A stretch of DNA of 64,000 nt from JBEEJZ01 sp041168905 (GCA_041168905.1 JBEEJZ010000027.1:1-64000), one strand, 5' to 3'. Counted from the stretch's first letter, positions 48,579 through 57,472 are shown. The notes: a model not told the origin generated them from the sequence alone. Numbers and translations are program-made.

Positions 48579-50783
48579 ATGACGCAAAGAACCCAAGCTC
48601 ACCGCCTGCAAGTGGCCAGCAATCTGCACGCCTTCATCAACGAGCAAGTGCTGCCCGGCACCGGCATCAAGCCCGCCGCCTTCTGGAAAGGTTTTGATGC
48701 CATCGTGGCTGACCTGGCCCCCAAGAACATCGCCCTGCTGGCCGAGCGTGACCGCCTGCAAACCGAGCTGGACAGCTGGCACAAGGCCCACCCTGGCCCT
48801 ATTAGCGATATGACCGGCTACCGCGGGTTTCTTGAAAAGATCGGCTACCTGGTGCCCCAGCCCGACAAGGTGAAAGCGACCACCACCAAGGTGGACGCCG
48901 AGCTGGCCAAGCAGGCCGGCCCACAGCTGGTGGTGCCGATCCTGAACGCGCGCTATGCCCTGAATGCCGCCAACGCCCGCTGGGGCAGCCTGTACGACGC
49001 CCTGTACGGCACCGACGCCATTCCCGAAACTGGCGGTGCAGAAAAAGGCAAGGCCTACAACCCGGTGCGCGGCGCCAAGGTGATCGAGTACGCGCGCCAT
49101 GTGCTGGATCGCACCGCACCGCTCAAGAAGGGCTCGCATGTCGATGCTGCGGGCTATGTCATCAAAGGTGGCAAGCTTTCGGTCAAGCTCAAGGACGGCG
49201 GCAGCACCTCGCTGCAAGACCCCGAACAACTGGTCGGCTACCAGGGCAAGGCCTCTGCACCCTCGTCGGTGCTGCTGCAGCACAACGGCCTGCACCTCGA
49301 CATCCAGATCGACCGCAGCACCACCATTGGTGCCAGTGACGCCGCTGGCGTGAGCGACCTGGTGCTGGAAGCTGCCTTGTCCACCATTCTCGACCTCGAA
49401 GACTCCGTGGCCGTGGTTGACGCCGATGACAAGGTGCTGGCCTACGGCAACTGGCTGGGCATCCTGAAGGGCACCCTGACCGAAGAAGTCGCCAAGGGCG
49501 GCAAGTCGTTTACCCGGGGCCTGAACCCTGACCGCCTCTACACCGCACCCGACGGCAAGGGCGAGGTGCGCCTGCATGGCCGCTCGCTGATGTTTGTGCG
49601 CAATGTGGGCCACTTGATGACCAACCCTGCCATCCTGTACACCGCCAAGGACGGCAGCACACTCGAAATCCCCGAGGGCATCATGGACGCGGTGGTGACC
49701 ACCACCATCGCCCTGCACGACCTGGCCAAGAGCAAGAAAGACGCCATCCGTAACTCCCGCAAGGGCAGCGTGTACATCGTCAAGCCCAAGATGCATGGCC
49801 CGGCCGAAGTTGCTTTTGCGGCCGAACTGTTCAGCCGCGTTGAAAAAATGCTGGGCCTGCCCGAGAACACAGTCAAGCTGGGCATCATGGACGAAGAGCG
49901 CCGCACCAGCGTCAACCTGAAGGCCTGTATTGCGGCGGCCAGCAGCCGTATCGCCTTCATCAACACCGGCTTCCTGGACCGCACCGGCGACGAGATGCAC
50001 ACCGCCATGCACGCCGGCCCCATGCTGCGCAAGGGCGACATGAAGTCCAGCGCGTGGATTCAGTCTTATGAGCGCAACAACGTGCTGGTGGGCCTCTCCT
50101 GCGGCCTGCGCGGCAAGGCGCAAATCGGCAAGGGCATGTGGGCCATGCCCGACCTGATGGCCGCCATGCTGGAGCAAAAGATTGCCCACCCCAAGGCCGG
50201 CGCCAACACCGCCTGGGTGCCCAGCCCCACCGGTGCCACCTTGCACGCCCTGCACTACCACCAGGTGCTGGTCAGCGATGTGCAAAAAGAGCTGGAAAAG
50301 ATCAAGCTCAAGACCGAGCGCGACACCCTGCTAACCGGCCTGCTGACCATCCCCGTGACGGCCACCCCCAACTGGACAGCCGCCGAAAAGCAGCAGGAGC
50401 TGGACAACAACGCCCAGGGCATTCTGGGCTACGTGGTGCGCTGGGTGGACCAGGGCGTGGGCTGCTCCAAGGTGCCCGACATCCACAACGTGGGCCTGAT
50501 GGAAGACCGCGCCACGCTGCGCATCTCCAGTCAGCACATGGCCAACTGGCTGCTGCATGGCGTCGTGACGAAAGCCCAGATCACCGAAACCTTCGAGCGT
50601 ATGGCTGCTGTGGTCGACAAGCAAAACGCCGGCGACCCGCTGTACCAGCCCATGGCCGGCAACTTCAAGACCTCCATGGCCTACCAGGCCGCCTGCGACC
50701 TCGTCTTCAAGGGCCTGGAGCAACCCAGCGGCTACACCGAGCCCCTGCTGCACGCCTGGCGCCTGAAGGTGAAAGCGGCCTGA
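48579..50783 (+). CDS. glcB: Malate synthase G
   Basis: 734 residues, normal for the monomeric G isoform. Features run through the TIM barrel and its insertions: ARWGSLYDALYGTDAIPE, VLLQHNGLHLDIQIDR, TILDLEDSVAVVDADDK, GRSLMFVRNVGHLMTNPAIL, MDEERRTSVNLKACIAAAS with FINTGFLDRTGDEMHTAMHAGPM, and GAGTAW-like GANTAWVPSPTGATLHALHYH. It condenses glyoxylate with acetyl-CoA to malate. A GGAG site lies 9 bases before the ATG. It follows the dehalogenase gene, and a good terminator lies 45 bases after its stop. Confidence 0.97.
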   Translation: MTQRTQAHRLQVASNLHAFINEQVLPGTGIKPAAFWKGFDAIVADLAPKNIALLAERDRLQTELDSWHKAHPGPISDMTGYRGFLEKIGYLVPQPDKVKATTTKVDAELAKQAGPQLVVPILNARYALNAANARWGSLYDALYGTDAIPETGGAEKGKAYNPVRGAKVIEYARHVLDRTAPLKKGSHVDAAGYVIKGGKLSVKLKDGGSTSLQDPEQLVGYQGKASAPSSVLLQHNGLHLDIQIDRSTTIGASDAAGVSDLVLEAALSTILDLEDSVAVVDADDKVLAYGNWLGILKGTLTEEVAKGGKSFTRGLNPDRLYTAPDGKGEVRLHGRSLMFVRNVGHLMTNPAILYTAKDGSTLEIPEGIMDAVVTTTIALHDLAKSKKDAIRNSRKGSVYIVKPKMHGPAEVAFAAELFSRVEKMLGLPENTVKLGIMDEERRTSVNLKACIAAASSRIAFINTGFLDRTGDEMHTAMHAGPMLRKGDMKSSAWIQSYERNNVLVGLSCGLRGKAQIGKGMWAMPDLMAAMLEQKIAHPKAGANTAWVPSPTGATLHALHYHQVLVSDVQKELEKIKLKTERDTLLTGLLTIPVTATPNWTAAEKQQELDNNAQGILGYVVRWVDQGVGCSKVPDIHNVGLMEDRATLRISSQHMANWLLHGVVTKAQITETFERMAAVVDKQNAGDPLYQPMAGNFKTSMAYQAACDLVFKGLEQPSGYTEPLLHAWRLKVKAA

Positions 50784-50827
50784 GGCCTATGCTAATGGAG
50801 CTGGGCTCGCCCAACTCTTGCTGACTG

Positions 50828-50851
50828 AACGGCACCCAAGGGTGCCGTTTT
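50828..50851 (+). terminator. Rho-independent terminator after malate synthase
   Basis: AACGGCACCC and GGGTGCCGTT form a 10-base stem around AA and lead into TTTT. It lies 45 bases after the glcB stop and before the stop of the convergent dioxygenase gene. The AA before the left arm gives only a short U-run in the opposite direction, so it mainly serves glcB. Confidence 0.85.
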
Positions 50852-50905
50852 CATTGCGGGAGAGGCCCTTCGCCCGGACGTGACGGGCGTTGGGCAAAAA
50901 GCGAA

Positions 50906-52186
50906 TCAGGACTTGTCCATCGCCCGAACCTTGTCGCCACCCGCCACCGAGTAGGTGATCGGCAGCTTGCGCGTGGCCAGGAACTGTTCGAGCGTCTCGC
51001 CTCGGAAAGCGGCATAGACGGCCGGGTTGGGCACGCCCAGCACGGCGGCCATTTTTTCAAGCACAAAAAAGATCACGCCGCGGCGGATCATCTCGATCCA
51101 CTTGCGACCACGGATCAGGTCTTTTTCTTCTTCGCTCAGGCTGTGTTCGGTGGCCAGGGCCTCGAAGTCGTTGACGAAGCGCGCGCGGTGCTCGGGCCGG
51201 ATCAAGGCGTGCAAAAAGCGGTTGATGCGCAGGTTGGCGTGGCTGCGTGCGTGGGTAAAGGGGTAGGTGCCCTGTAGCGCACCCGCACCCTCGAGCTCGT
51301 GGCCGATGTGCTGGCGGTGGGCATCCACCGCCGCCACATCGGGCTCGCCGCCCAGGTCTTCGAACACCAGCGTGGCGATGTTGGTGACCGAAGGCGCGTA
51401 GGTCTGTTTGTGCACCAGCTTGACCTGCTGCGACAGCGCGCCGCGCATGATGAGCCACATGATGACTTCGGCGCCTTCCATGCCGCCCTTGGCCGCGTAC
51501 TCGGCGATGCGCATGTTCACGAGTTGCTCTGGGGCTTTTTCGAGTAACTCGAGGAATTCGGCGTCCCAGGCTTCGTTGAGGAAGCCCGCGCGCTCGCCAT
51601 GCACTTGGTGCGACAGGCCACCCGTGGCCATGATGGCCACGTTGATGTCTTCAGGATAGCTCTCGATGGCGCGGCGCAGCGCCTGACCGAGCTTCCACAT
51701 GCGCTTGGCACTGGGCACAGGCAGTTGCAGCACACCCACCTGCAGCGGCACCACCTGACCCGGCCACGGGCCGCGCTCGTCGCCCAGCATGGACAGCGGC
51801 GACAGAAAGCCGTGGTCCACCGGCTTGCCCTGAAAGAAGGACATGTCGAACTCGTCGGCCACCAGCGACATGCCGATGTGCTGCGACAGGCCCAAATGGC
51901 CGATGGCCGGGGCCACTTCGCGCGGGCCGCCACCCTCGTCGGCCGCCTCGTAACGGTCGTCGATGCCCAGCACAAAGGCAGAGTAGTGGTCGAGGAAGAA
52001 AGACGTGATGTGATCGTTGTAGATCATGAAGATCACGTCGACCTTCCTGTTGTGCACCCAGCCACGGATGGCATCGAAGCCGTCAAAGATCGGCTTCCAC
52101 GCCGGGTCCTTGTGCTTGCCAGTGTCTTTGGCAAAACCAATGGTGGGAGAGTGCGAGGCGCCGATTCCCCCGACGATGCGTGCCAT
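50906..52186 (-). CDS. Gallate dioxygenase-type fused extradiol dioxygenase (LigB+LigA)
   Basis: 426 residues. The LigB-type catalytic domain (1-290) opens with MARIVGGIGASHSPTIG, giving Fe(II) ligand His12; His59 in YNDHITSFF is the second, and a Glu in GGMEGAEVIMW near 240 is the third. The C-terminal part (about 330-426: LIRPEHRARFVNDFEALATEHSLSEEEKDLIRGRKWIEMIRRGV) is a fused LigA-like domain. Protocatechuate 4,5-dioxygenase keeps these as two proteins, while gallate dioxygenases (GalA, DesB) fuse them as here. It would open the gallate ring. It is co-directional with a Bug binding protein gene upstream. Confidence 0.9.
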   Translation of the reverse strand: MARIVGGIGASHSPTIGFAKDTGKHKDPAWKPIFDGFDAIRGWVHNRKVDVIFMIYNDHITSFFLDHYSAFVLGIDDRYEAADEGGGPREVAPAIGHLGLSQHIGMSLVADEFDMSFFQGKPVDHGFLSPLSMLGDERGPWPGQVVPLQVGVLQLPVPSAKRMWKLGQALRRAIESYPEDINVAIMATGGLSHQVHGERAGFLNEAWDAEFLELLEKAPEQLVNMRIAEYAAKGGMEGAEVIMWLIMRGALSQQVKLVHKQTYAPSVTNIATLVFEDLGGEPDVAAVDAHRQHIGHELEGAGALQGTYPFTHARSHANLRINRFLHALIRPEHRARFVNDFEALATEHSLSEEEKDLIRGRKWIEMIRRGVIFFVLEKMAAVLGVPNPAVYAAFRGETLEQFLATRKLPITYSVAGGDKVRAMDKS

Positions 52187-52207
52187 GGTGGTTGTCCTGT
52201 TTGAAGA

Positions 52208-53170
52208 TCAGTCGAGTGCGGCCTTGGCCTTGACGATCACGCCTGCCAGCTTGGTGGATTCAGCCTGGATGTAGGCGTTGAACTGCTCGCGTGTGGGCGT
52301 AAAGGGCTCGTAGCCAAACGAAACAAACTTCTCGCGCACATCGGGTTCGGCCAGGGCCTTGGCGATGTCGGCGTTGATCTTGTCGGCCACGGCTTTGGGC
52401 AGGCCTTTGGGCGCAGCGATCGCGGTCCAGCCGCTGACTTCAAAGTCTTTGGGGCCACCAGCTTCAGCCACAGTGGGCACGTCCTTGTAAGCTGGCAAGC
52501 GCTTGGGCGCGGCAATCGCCAGGAACTTGAGTTTGCCGGCGCGGTACAACGGGCCCGCAGTGGCGCTGGTGCCCATGGCAAAAGCCAGCTCGCCTGTGGC
52601 CACGCCGGTATAGAGCTGGCTGGTTTCCTTGTAAATCACGTGCTGCATCTCGGTGCCAGTCACGGTCTCGAACAGGGCCGAACCCAGGTGCACGGGGTTA
52701 CCCACCGACCAGGAGCCGTAATTGAGCTTGCCCGGGTTGGCCTTGGCGTCAGCCACGATGTCTGCCACGTTCTTGTACTTGCTGTCGTTGGCGGCGGTGA
52801 AGAAGAAGTAGGTCTTGAACAGCGGCAGCAGCACATCAAAGTCGGCGGCGGCGTTGTAGGGCAGCTTCTTGAACAGGTGCGGGTAGGCCGTCAGGTGCAC
52901 GTTGTCCAGCTGGATCAGGTCGGTGCCGTCGGTGGCGCCGCGCTTGAAGGCGTCGATCGCGATGAACCCATTGCCGCCCGGGCGGTTTTCCACGATGACG
53001 GACTGACCCCAGGCTTTGGAGAGTTTGTCAGCCACCAGACGGGCGACGCCTTCGGGGCCACTGCCCACCGGGAAAGGGGTGATGATGCGCACGGGCTTGG
53101 TCGGAAAGGTTTGAGCCTGGGCGGCCAACGCCAGTCCGAGGGTCAGGGCGGTGAGGGTGCGTTTGAACAT
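52208..53170 (-). CDS. Tripartite tricarboxylate transporter (Bug) substrate-binding protein
   Basis: 320 residues from the ATG at 53170, with GGAG 7 bases upstream. The signal peptide is MFKRTLTALTLGLALAAQA. The Bug family pattern follows: FPTKPVRIITPFPVGSGPEGVARLVADKLSKAWGQSVIVENRPGGNGFIAIDAF, then GVATGELAFAMGTSATAG and the late GWTAIAAPKGLPKAVADKIN. It binds a carboxylated ligand in the periplasm. No TctA or TctB genes are adjacent, as is common for the many orphan Bug proteins of Burkholderiales. Gallate or another aromatic acid is a reasonable guess from its dioxygenase neighbour, 21 bases downstream. Confidence 0.93.
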   Translation of the reverse strand: MFKRTLTALTLGLALAAQAQTFPTKPVRIITPFPVGSGPEGVARLVADKLSKAWGQSVIVENRPGGNGFIAIDAFKRGATDGTDLIQLDNVHLTAYPHLFKKLPYNAAADFDVLLPLFKTYFFFTAANDSKYKNVADIVADAKANPGKLNYGSWSVGNPVHLGSALFETVTGTEMQHVIYKETSQLYTGVATGELAFAMGTSATAGPLYRAGKLKFLAIAAPKRLPAYKDVPTVAEAGGPKDFEVSGWTAIAAPKGLPKAVADKINADIAKALAEPDVREKFVSFGYEPFTPTREQFNAYIQAESTKLAGVIVKAKAALD

Positions 53171-53202
53171 GGGGGGTCTCCAAAAAATCTTGAGCGGGGT
53201 CA

Positions 53203-53219
53203 ATTCGCAGAAGGCGAAT
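53203..53219. promoter_or_regulatory. Inverted repeat ATTCGC-N5-GCGAAT
   Basis: Perfect 6-base arms with a 5-base spacer lie 33 bases upstream of the Bug gene start, in the 140-base divergent gap with lysR. This could be the activation half of a LysR-controlled promoter or an independent site. Confidence 0.4.
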
Positions 53220-53276
53220 GGGCTGCGATTTTGGGAAATCCAACCCGCCCTGAAAAGATGCCAGGATGGTTAGCGC

Positions 53277-53293
53277 GATAACATGGAGTTATC
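53277..53293. promoter_or_regulatory. LysR box GATAAC-ATGGA-GTTATC
   Basis: A perfect inverted repeat with 6-base arms and 5-base spacer contains ATAAC-N5-GTTAT, a T-N11-A motif (T at 53279, A at 53291). It ends 17 bases before the divergent lysR start, where binding would give autorepression, and is likely the recognition site of that regulator. Confidence 0.6.
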
Positions 53294-53310
53294 ACCGAAG
53301 CCCGTACGCC

Positions 53311-54216
53311 ATGAAACTCAACGCCCTGCAAGCCCTGGTAGCTGCCATCGAGGAAGGCAGCCTGCGCGGTTCCGCACGCCGCATGGGTGTGTCGCAACCG
53401 GCCGTGACCAAGCTGGTGCGTGAGCTGGAAATTGAGCTGGCGGCGCCTCTGCTGGCGCGGCATTCACAAGGCGTTCGCCCCACACCTCAGGGCCAGGTGC
53501 TGTTTGAGCACGCGCTGAAAGTGGCGCGGGAGCTGGCCACGGCCACCGACCAGATTCAGCAGCTGGGCGGCCAGATGAAAGGCGAGATCCAGGTAGCGGC
53601 CGTGCCGGTGGCCATGATGCTGCTGATTCCGGAAACCTTGCGCACCTTTAGCCGGGCCTTCCCCGACATTCGACTGCGGGTGAGCGAAGAGCTGTTTGTG
53701 GAACAGCTGCAAAAACTGCGCAACGGCCAAGTGGATCTGGTGGTGGGCGGCATCCCGGAAGGCCTGCCCAGCGGGGAGTTCATCGCCGAAAGGCTGATGG
53801 ACACGCGCATGGTGGTCGTGGCGCGGCGCGGTAGCCGTCACGCCCGCGCCAAGCGACTGTCCGAGCTATCCCAAGCGACCTGGGTCTACACCGGCACCTC
53901 AGCGCAGACGGGATATGCCAGCCGTCTTTTTGAAGCTCACGGCCTGCCTGCACCTCCCGTAGGTGCGATGGTGAACTCCACGCTATCGCTGCTTGCTCTC
54001 ATCGGCTCGGGTGACCTGCTGGGGCTTATGCCCAAACAGATCATCAGCCACCCCTTGGCCGGGCAGGACATCGTGGAAGTGCCACTGGAAGAGCCCGGCC
54101 TGCCGCTGACGGTGGGCGCCATCATTCGTAGCGACTCCGTGGTGTCTCCCGCCATTCGTCAGTTCATCACGCACCTGCACCGAGCGGCGCATCAACTGAG
54201 CACCAGCTCGGCGTAG
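53311..54216 (+). CDS. LysR-family regulator of the dioxygenase/Bug operon
   Basis: 301 residues from the ATG at 53311 (MKLNALQALVAAIEEGSLRGSARRMGVSQPAVTKLVRELEIELAAPLLARHSQGV). The effector domain follows (GEIQVAAVPVAMMLLIPETLRTFSRAFPDIRLRVSEEL; GQVDLVVGGIPEGLPSGEF). The pattern resembles the GalR/DesR-style regulators of gallate and related aromatic acids, but this is by impression. A perfect T-N11-A box lies just upstream. It faces away from the Bug and dioxygenase genes, the classic LysR arrangement, and ends 104 bases before the stop of the P450 gene. Confidence 0.92.
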   Translation: MKLNALQALVAAIEEGSLRGSARRMGVSQPAVTKLVRELEIELAAPLLARHSQGVRPTPQGQVLFEHALKVARELATATDQIQQLGGQMKGEIQVAAVPVAMMLLIPETLRTFSRAFPDIRLRVSEELFVEQLQKLRNGQVDLVVGGIPEGLPSGEFIAERLMDTRMVVVARRGSRHARAKRLSELSQATWVYTGTSAQTGYASRLFEAHGLPAPPVGAMVNSTLSLLALIGSGDLLGLMPKQIISHPLAGQDIVEVPLEEPGLPLTVGAIIRSDSVVSPAIRQFITHLHRAAHQLSTSSA

Positions 54217-54320
54217 AAGTCGCTCCCCCGCGGCCAGGTCTGCACTTTGGGGTCGCGCCGCTCACGCACAACGACATCAAACCCAGGAATCAGGTGTACG
54301 CCGAGACATCTTGCTCCCAC

Positions 54321-56669
54321 TCAAAGCGCCAACATGATGGTCTGACCCGCCGCCCTTGAGCAGCAGCTCAGCATGCGCTTGTTGGTAGCGCGCTCGGTCT
54401 TGGTCAACACCTTGTCGCGGTGATCAACCTCGCCTTCGACCACGGTAACTTCGCAGGTCCCGCACAGGCCCTCGCCACAGTCGCAAGGGACGTCGATACC
54501 CGCCGATTGCAGCGCCTGCAGCAGTGTGCGGTCGGCGGGCACCAGCACGTCCAGGCCAGAGTCCTTGAGCCGCGCAACGAAAGCATGCTCCTTGCCCGGG
54601 TCCAGTGCGCCTGCTTCCGCATGAAAGTGCTCAAAGTGCAGCACTCCTTGGGGCCACTGTTCGCTCAAGGCTTCCAGCTCGTCGATCAGCCGGCCCGGGC
54701 CACAGGCGTAGACGCTGGTGCTGGCAGTCACAGAGGCCAGCATGTGCGGCAGGGACATGCGCTGGCCTGCGGCCTTGATGTACAGACTCAAGTGTTCACC
54801 ATGGTCTTGCTGCAGCCTGGCAAGCAGGGCCATGTGCTGACGTGAGCGCCCGGCGTAGTGCAGCTCGTAGGGTTTGCCCAATTGCCTGAGCCGGTCTGCC
54901 ATGGCCATCATGGGAGTGATGCCTATGCCCCCGGCAATGAGCACGAAGTGCTCGGCTGACTCGTCGAGCCGGAACAGGTTCCTGGGGCCGGCAAGTTTCA
55001 GCACATCACCCACAGCCAGTTCGTCACAGAAGTGCCGCGAGCCACCACGGCCCTCGTTTTCGCGCTGCACCACCACCTGCAGCGTCTTGCGGTCGGCAGC
55101 CTTCCCACACAGGGAGTATTTGCGCCGGTACCCGCCAGCGATGAGATCCACATGCGCACCTGCCGTCCAGGCGGGCATGTCGCCACCCTCCGGGTCAGCC
55201 AGCACCAAGCGGCACAGCCCAAGGCCCTCAGAGTGCCTTTCGCGGACAACGACCGTGCGGGCGATATTGCCCTTGGCTGGTGGCCCGATGTAAAAGTCCA
55301 TGCTGTGGCGGGAGACCACGGCTGGATCGGCGCGCTCGGGGTTTTGCGCCGGGTCCCATTCAACCCACAGTTCTTCGGGCCCACGAAACGAGGTGTTGGG
55401 CAGGAAATCAAACTTTTGGCCCGGTACCAGGCGCATATGCGGCAGGCGGCGGGCAAACTCTTCCAGGAACACCCTCATTTGCATGCGCCCGATGTTCTTG
55501 CCCATGCACTGGTGCGCACCGTAGCCGAAGGTGAGGTGTTCCACGGCGTTTTCGCGGTACAGGTCCACGTTGTCGGGGTTCTCGAAATGCAAGGGGTCGA
55601 AGTTGGCTGACGCCTGAACCAGCAGCAGCTTGGCACCTTTGGGAATGAGCACACCACCCACGTAGGCATCGGCGGTGGCCACACGACGCCAGGCAATGAT
55701 GGAGCCAGCCACGCGCAGGCACTCCTCCACCGCGTTGGGTATCAGCGCCGGGTTCTTGCAGATGGCGTCCCAGGCCTCGCGATGCGTCAACAGCGTCATG
55801 AAGGCGTTGGCTGTGGCGTTGGAGGTAGTCTCGTGCGCAGCCGCCAGGATGGCCATCATCATGGAGCGCAAATAGGACATCGTGACGATGTCCGGGTGCT
55901 TGTGGTGCTGTCGGATGCTCTCGAACATCCAGCCTTCGCCATCCGGTTGGGCCATCATGCCGTCCAGGATTTTTTGCGCGGTTTGCCAGAACCGGCCCAC
56001 GCTCTCGGCGATCTGCAGCTGTTCCTGTGCGGTGGGGCGACCCCAGGTGTTGAGCGTGTGCGCCACGGCGAACTGGCGCAGCTGCTCGGCACCGTCGTCG
56101 GGTACACCCAGGAATTTCAGAGCGATGTTCAGCGGAATCTCGTAGAACATCTCACGCACGAGGTCGGCGCGGCCTTGGTCAACAAAACGGTCCAGGTACT
56201 GCCGCGCCAATGCTCGCACCGTGGGCTCGTACGTCACCAGACGCTCGGGCAGGAATGCATCCATCAGCAGGCGCCGGCGCGCCATGTGGTCGGGCTCGTC
56301 CTCGTTCACCATGGTGCGATTCATTGCAAAGCCATAGCCCTGCAGGATCTGCATCACCTCGGGCGTGGCGGGGGTGATTTTTTCCAGCGCTATCGACGGA
56401 GAGAACAGGATGTTGTCGCGGAACACCGCCTTGACGTCTTCATACCGTGTGACGACCCAGTAGCCCAGCTGAGGGCTCCAGAAGATGGGCTGCTGCTCGC
56501 GTGCCCAGCGCAGGTATTGCGCCGGTGCCTGCATGTAAGCGGACTCAAACGGGTTGAATGCGGCAGCGTTGTCACTCACCGGGCACCCGTTGGGAGCCAC
56601 GGCCCGCCCCATGAGAGCCTGGTGGTCTACAGGACAACGGCCTGTTACAGGGGGCACGACAGATTTCAT
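54321..56669 (-). CDS. Self-sufficient cytochrome P450 (CYP116B type)
   Basis: 782 residues from the ATG at 56669, with TGGAG about 7 bases upstream. A haem domain (1-445) has I-helix AAHETTSNA, K-helix EECLR and the Cys ligand near residue 388 in FGYGAHQCMGK. A phthalate-dioxygenase-reductase-like part follows: FMN-binding RRKYSLCG, NAD(P)H-binding AGGIGITPMMAM, and a C-terminal 2Fe-2S ferredoxin with CDCGEGLCGTC and a last Cys in MLSCCS. This order is that of CYP116B enzymes such as P450RhF, which need only NADPH and O2. Members hydroxylate or O-dealkylate aromatics. The neighbouring gallate-type dioxygenase hints at demethylation of methoxylated aromatic acids. Confidence 0.93.
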   Translation of the reverse strand: MKSVVPPVTGRCPVDHQALMGRAVAPNGCPVSDNAAAFNPFESAYMQAPAQYLRWAREQQPIFWSPQLGYWVVTRYEDVKAVFRDNILFSPSIALEKITPATPEVMQILQGYGFAMNRTMVNEDEPDHMARRRLLMDAFLPERLVTYEPTVRALARQYLDRFVDQGRADLVREMFYEIPLNIALKFLGVPDDGAEQLRQFAVAHTLNTWGRPTAQEQLQIAESVGRFWQTAQKILDGMMAQPDGEGWMFESIRQHHKHPDIVTMSYLRSMMMAILAAAHETTSNATANAFMTLLTHREAWDAICKNPALIPNAVEECLRVAGSIIAWRRVATADAYVGGVLIPKGAKLLLVQASANFDPLHFENPDNVDLYRENAVEHLTFGYGAHQCMGKNIGRMQMRVFLEEFARRLPHMRLVPGQKFDFLPNTSFRGPEELWVEWDPAQNPERADPAVVSRHSMDFYIGPPAKGNIARTVVVRERHSEGLGLCRLVLADPEGGDMPAWTAGAHVDLIAGGYRRKYSLCGKAADRKTLQVVVQRENEGRGGSRHFCDELAVGDVLKLAGPRNLFRLDESAEHFVLIAGGIGITPMMAMADRLRQLGKPYELHYAGRSRQHMALLARLQQDHGEHLSLYIKAAGQRMSLPHMLASVTASTSVYACGPGRLIDELEALSEQWPQGVLHFEHFHAEAGALDPGKEHAFVARLKDSGLDVLVPADRTLLQALQSAGIDVPCDCGEGLCGTCEVTVVEGEVDHRDKVLTKTERATNKRMLSCCSRAAGQTIMLAL

Positions 56670-56808
56670 GACTTGCTCCAAAGCGCCATATTTTGCACGG
56701 ACGAATGGGGCGTGAGACCACCCGGGCTGGGTAGGCCGAAACGAACGGTACAGGTCAACGTCTGACCAAAAAATAGCGCCATAATTAGCTCTAAATTAGG
56801 AGTCGAAG

Positions 56809-57060
56809 ATGGAAGCCATTTATGCCGATGTCATGGTCAGCATGTCCGAGTTCAAAAAAAACCCGGCGGCTGTTTTGCGTGCAGCCCATAGCCGGCCAGT
56901 AGCGGTTTTGAACCACAACAAGGCCGCGTTTTACATGCTGGAGCCCGCCTTGTTTGAGGCCATGCTGGAAGAGCTGGCAAATCAGGAACTTGGCCGCACG
57001 GTGCTGGCTCGTATGGGGGAGCGAGCACAAGCAATCGAGGTAGATATCGATGCCATCTGA
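56809..57060 (+). CDS. Phd/YefM-family antitoxin
   Basis: 83 residues with AGGAG 6 bases before the ATG. The N-terminal DNA-binding part (MEAIYADVMVSMSEFKKNPAAVLRAAHSRPVAVLNHNKAAFYMLEPALFEAML) is the Phd/YefM fold, and the acidic C-terminus (IEVDIDAI) would cover the toxin. It overlaps the RelE gene by 11 bases. AT-rich near-palindromic sequence (around 56780-56797, with AATTAG facing CTAAATT) just upstream is a likely autoregulatory operator. The region is locally richer in A and T than its neighbours, consistent with a mobile toxin-antitoxin module. Confidence 0.88.
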   Translation: MEAIYADVMVSMSEFKKNPAAVLRAAHSRPVAVLNHNKAAFYMLEPALFEAMLEELANQELGRTVLARMGERAQAIEVDIDAI

Positions 57061-57463
57061 GGGCACGCCAGCACCCAGCAAACACAAGTACCGGCTGCAG
57101 TTTGTGCCCAGCGCTTGGGACGAATGGCAAAAGCTGGATGGATCGGTCAGAGAGCCCTTGCGAAAGTTACTCAAAAAACGCTTGGACCAGCCCCATGTTC
57201 CGGGCTCTGCACTCCGTGGGCCACTGCTCGGACACTACAAGATCAAACTCAGGAAACAGGGCTACCGTCTGATTTATGGGGTCGAGGATGATGTGCTCAT
57301 CGTCATGGTGATGGCGGTAGACAAACGCGAGGACAGCGTGGTGTACCAATCCGCTGTTTCGCGAGTGTCTGAGAAGGTGGCTCAATATGTCAAAACAGGC
57401 CCCAAGCGAGCCAAGCCCAGAGCAGGTGCATCAGCGTTGATCACCATCAACCACCAACCCTAG
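57050..57463 (+). CDS. RelE/ParE-family toxin with C-terminal extension
   Basis: 137 residues. The RelE fold covers about residues 12-105: KYRLQFVPSAWDEWQKLDGSVREPLRKLLKKRLDQP, then LRGPLLGHYKIKLRKQGYRLIYGVEDDVLIVMVMAVDKRED. The basic Lys/Arg and the Arg-Tyr pair resemble ribosome-dependent mRNA interferases. Most RelE toxins are 85-100 residues; here a basic tail of about 30-35 residues (KTGPKRAKPRAGASALITIN) is added. The gene overlaps the antitoxin by 11 bases, typical for a co-translated pair. Confidence 0.9.
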   Translation: MPSEGTPAPSKHKYRLQFVPSAWDEWQKLDGSVREPLRKLLKKRLDQPHVPGSALRGPLLGHYKIKLRKQGYRLIYGVEDDVLIVMVMAVDKREDSVVYQSAVSRVSEKVAQYVKTGPKRAKPRAGASALITINHQP

Positions 57464-57472
57464 GCCCACTCT

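Noticed and set aside
48546..50285. Open frame of about 580 codons opposite malate synthase G
   Set aside because: Shadow of a conserved 734-residue enzyme; no signal of selection can be seen.
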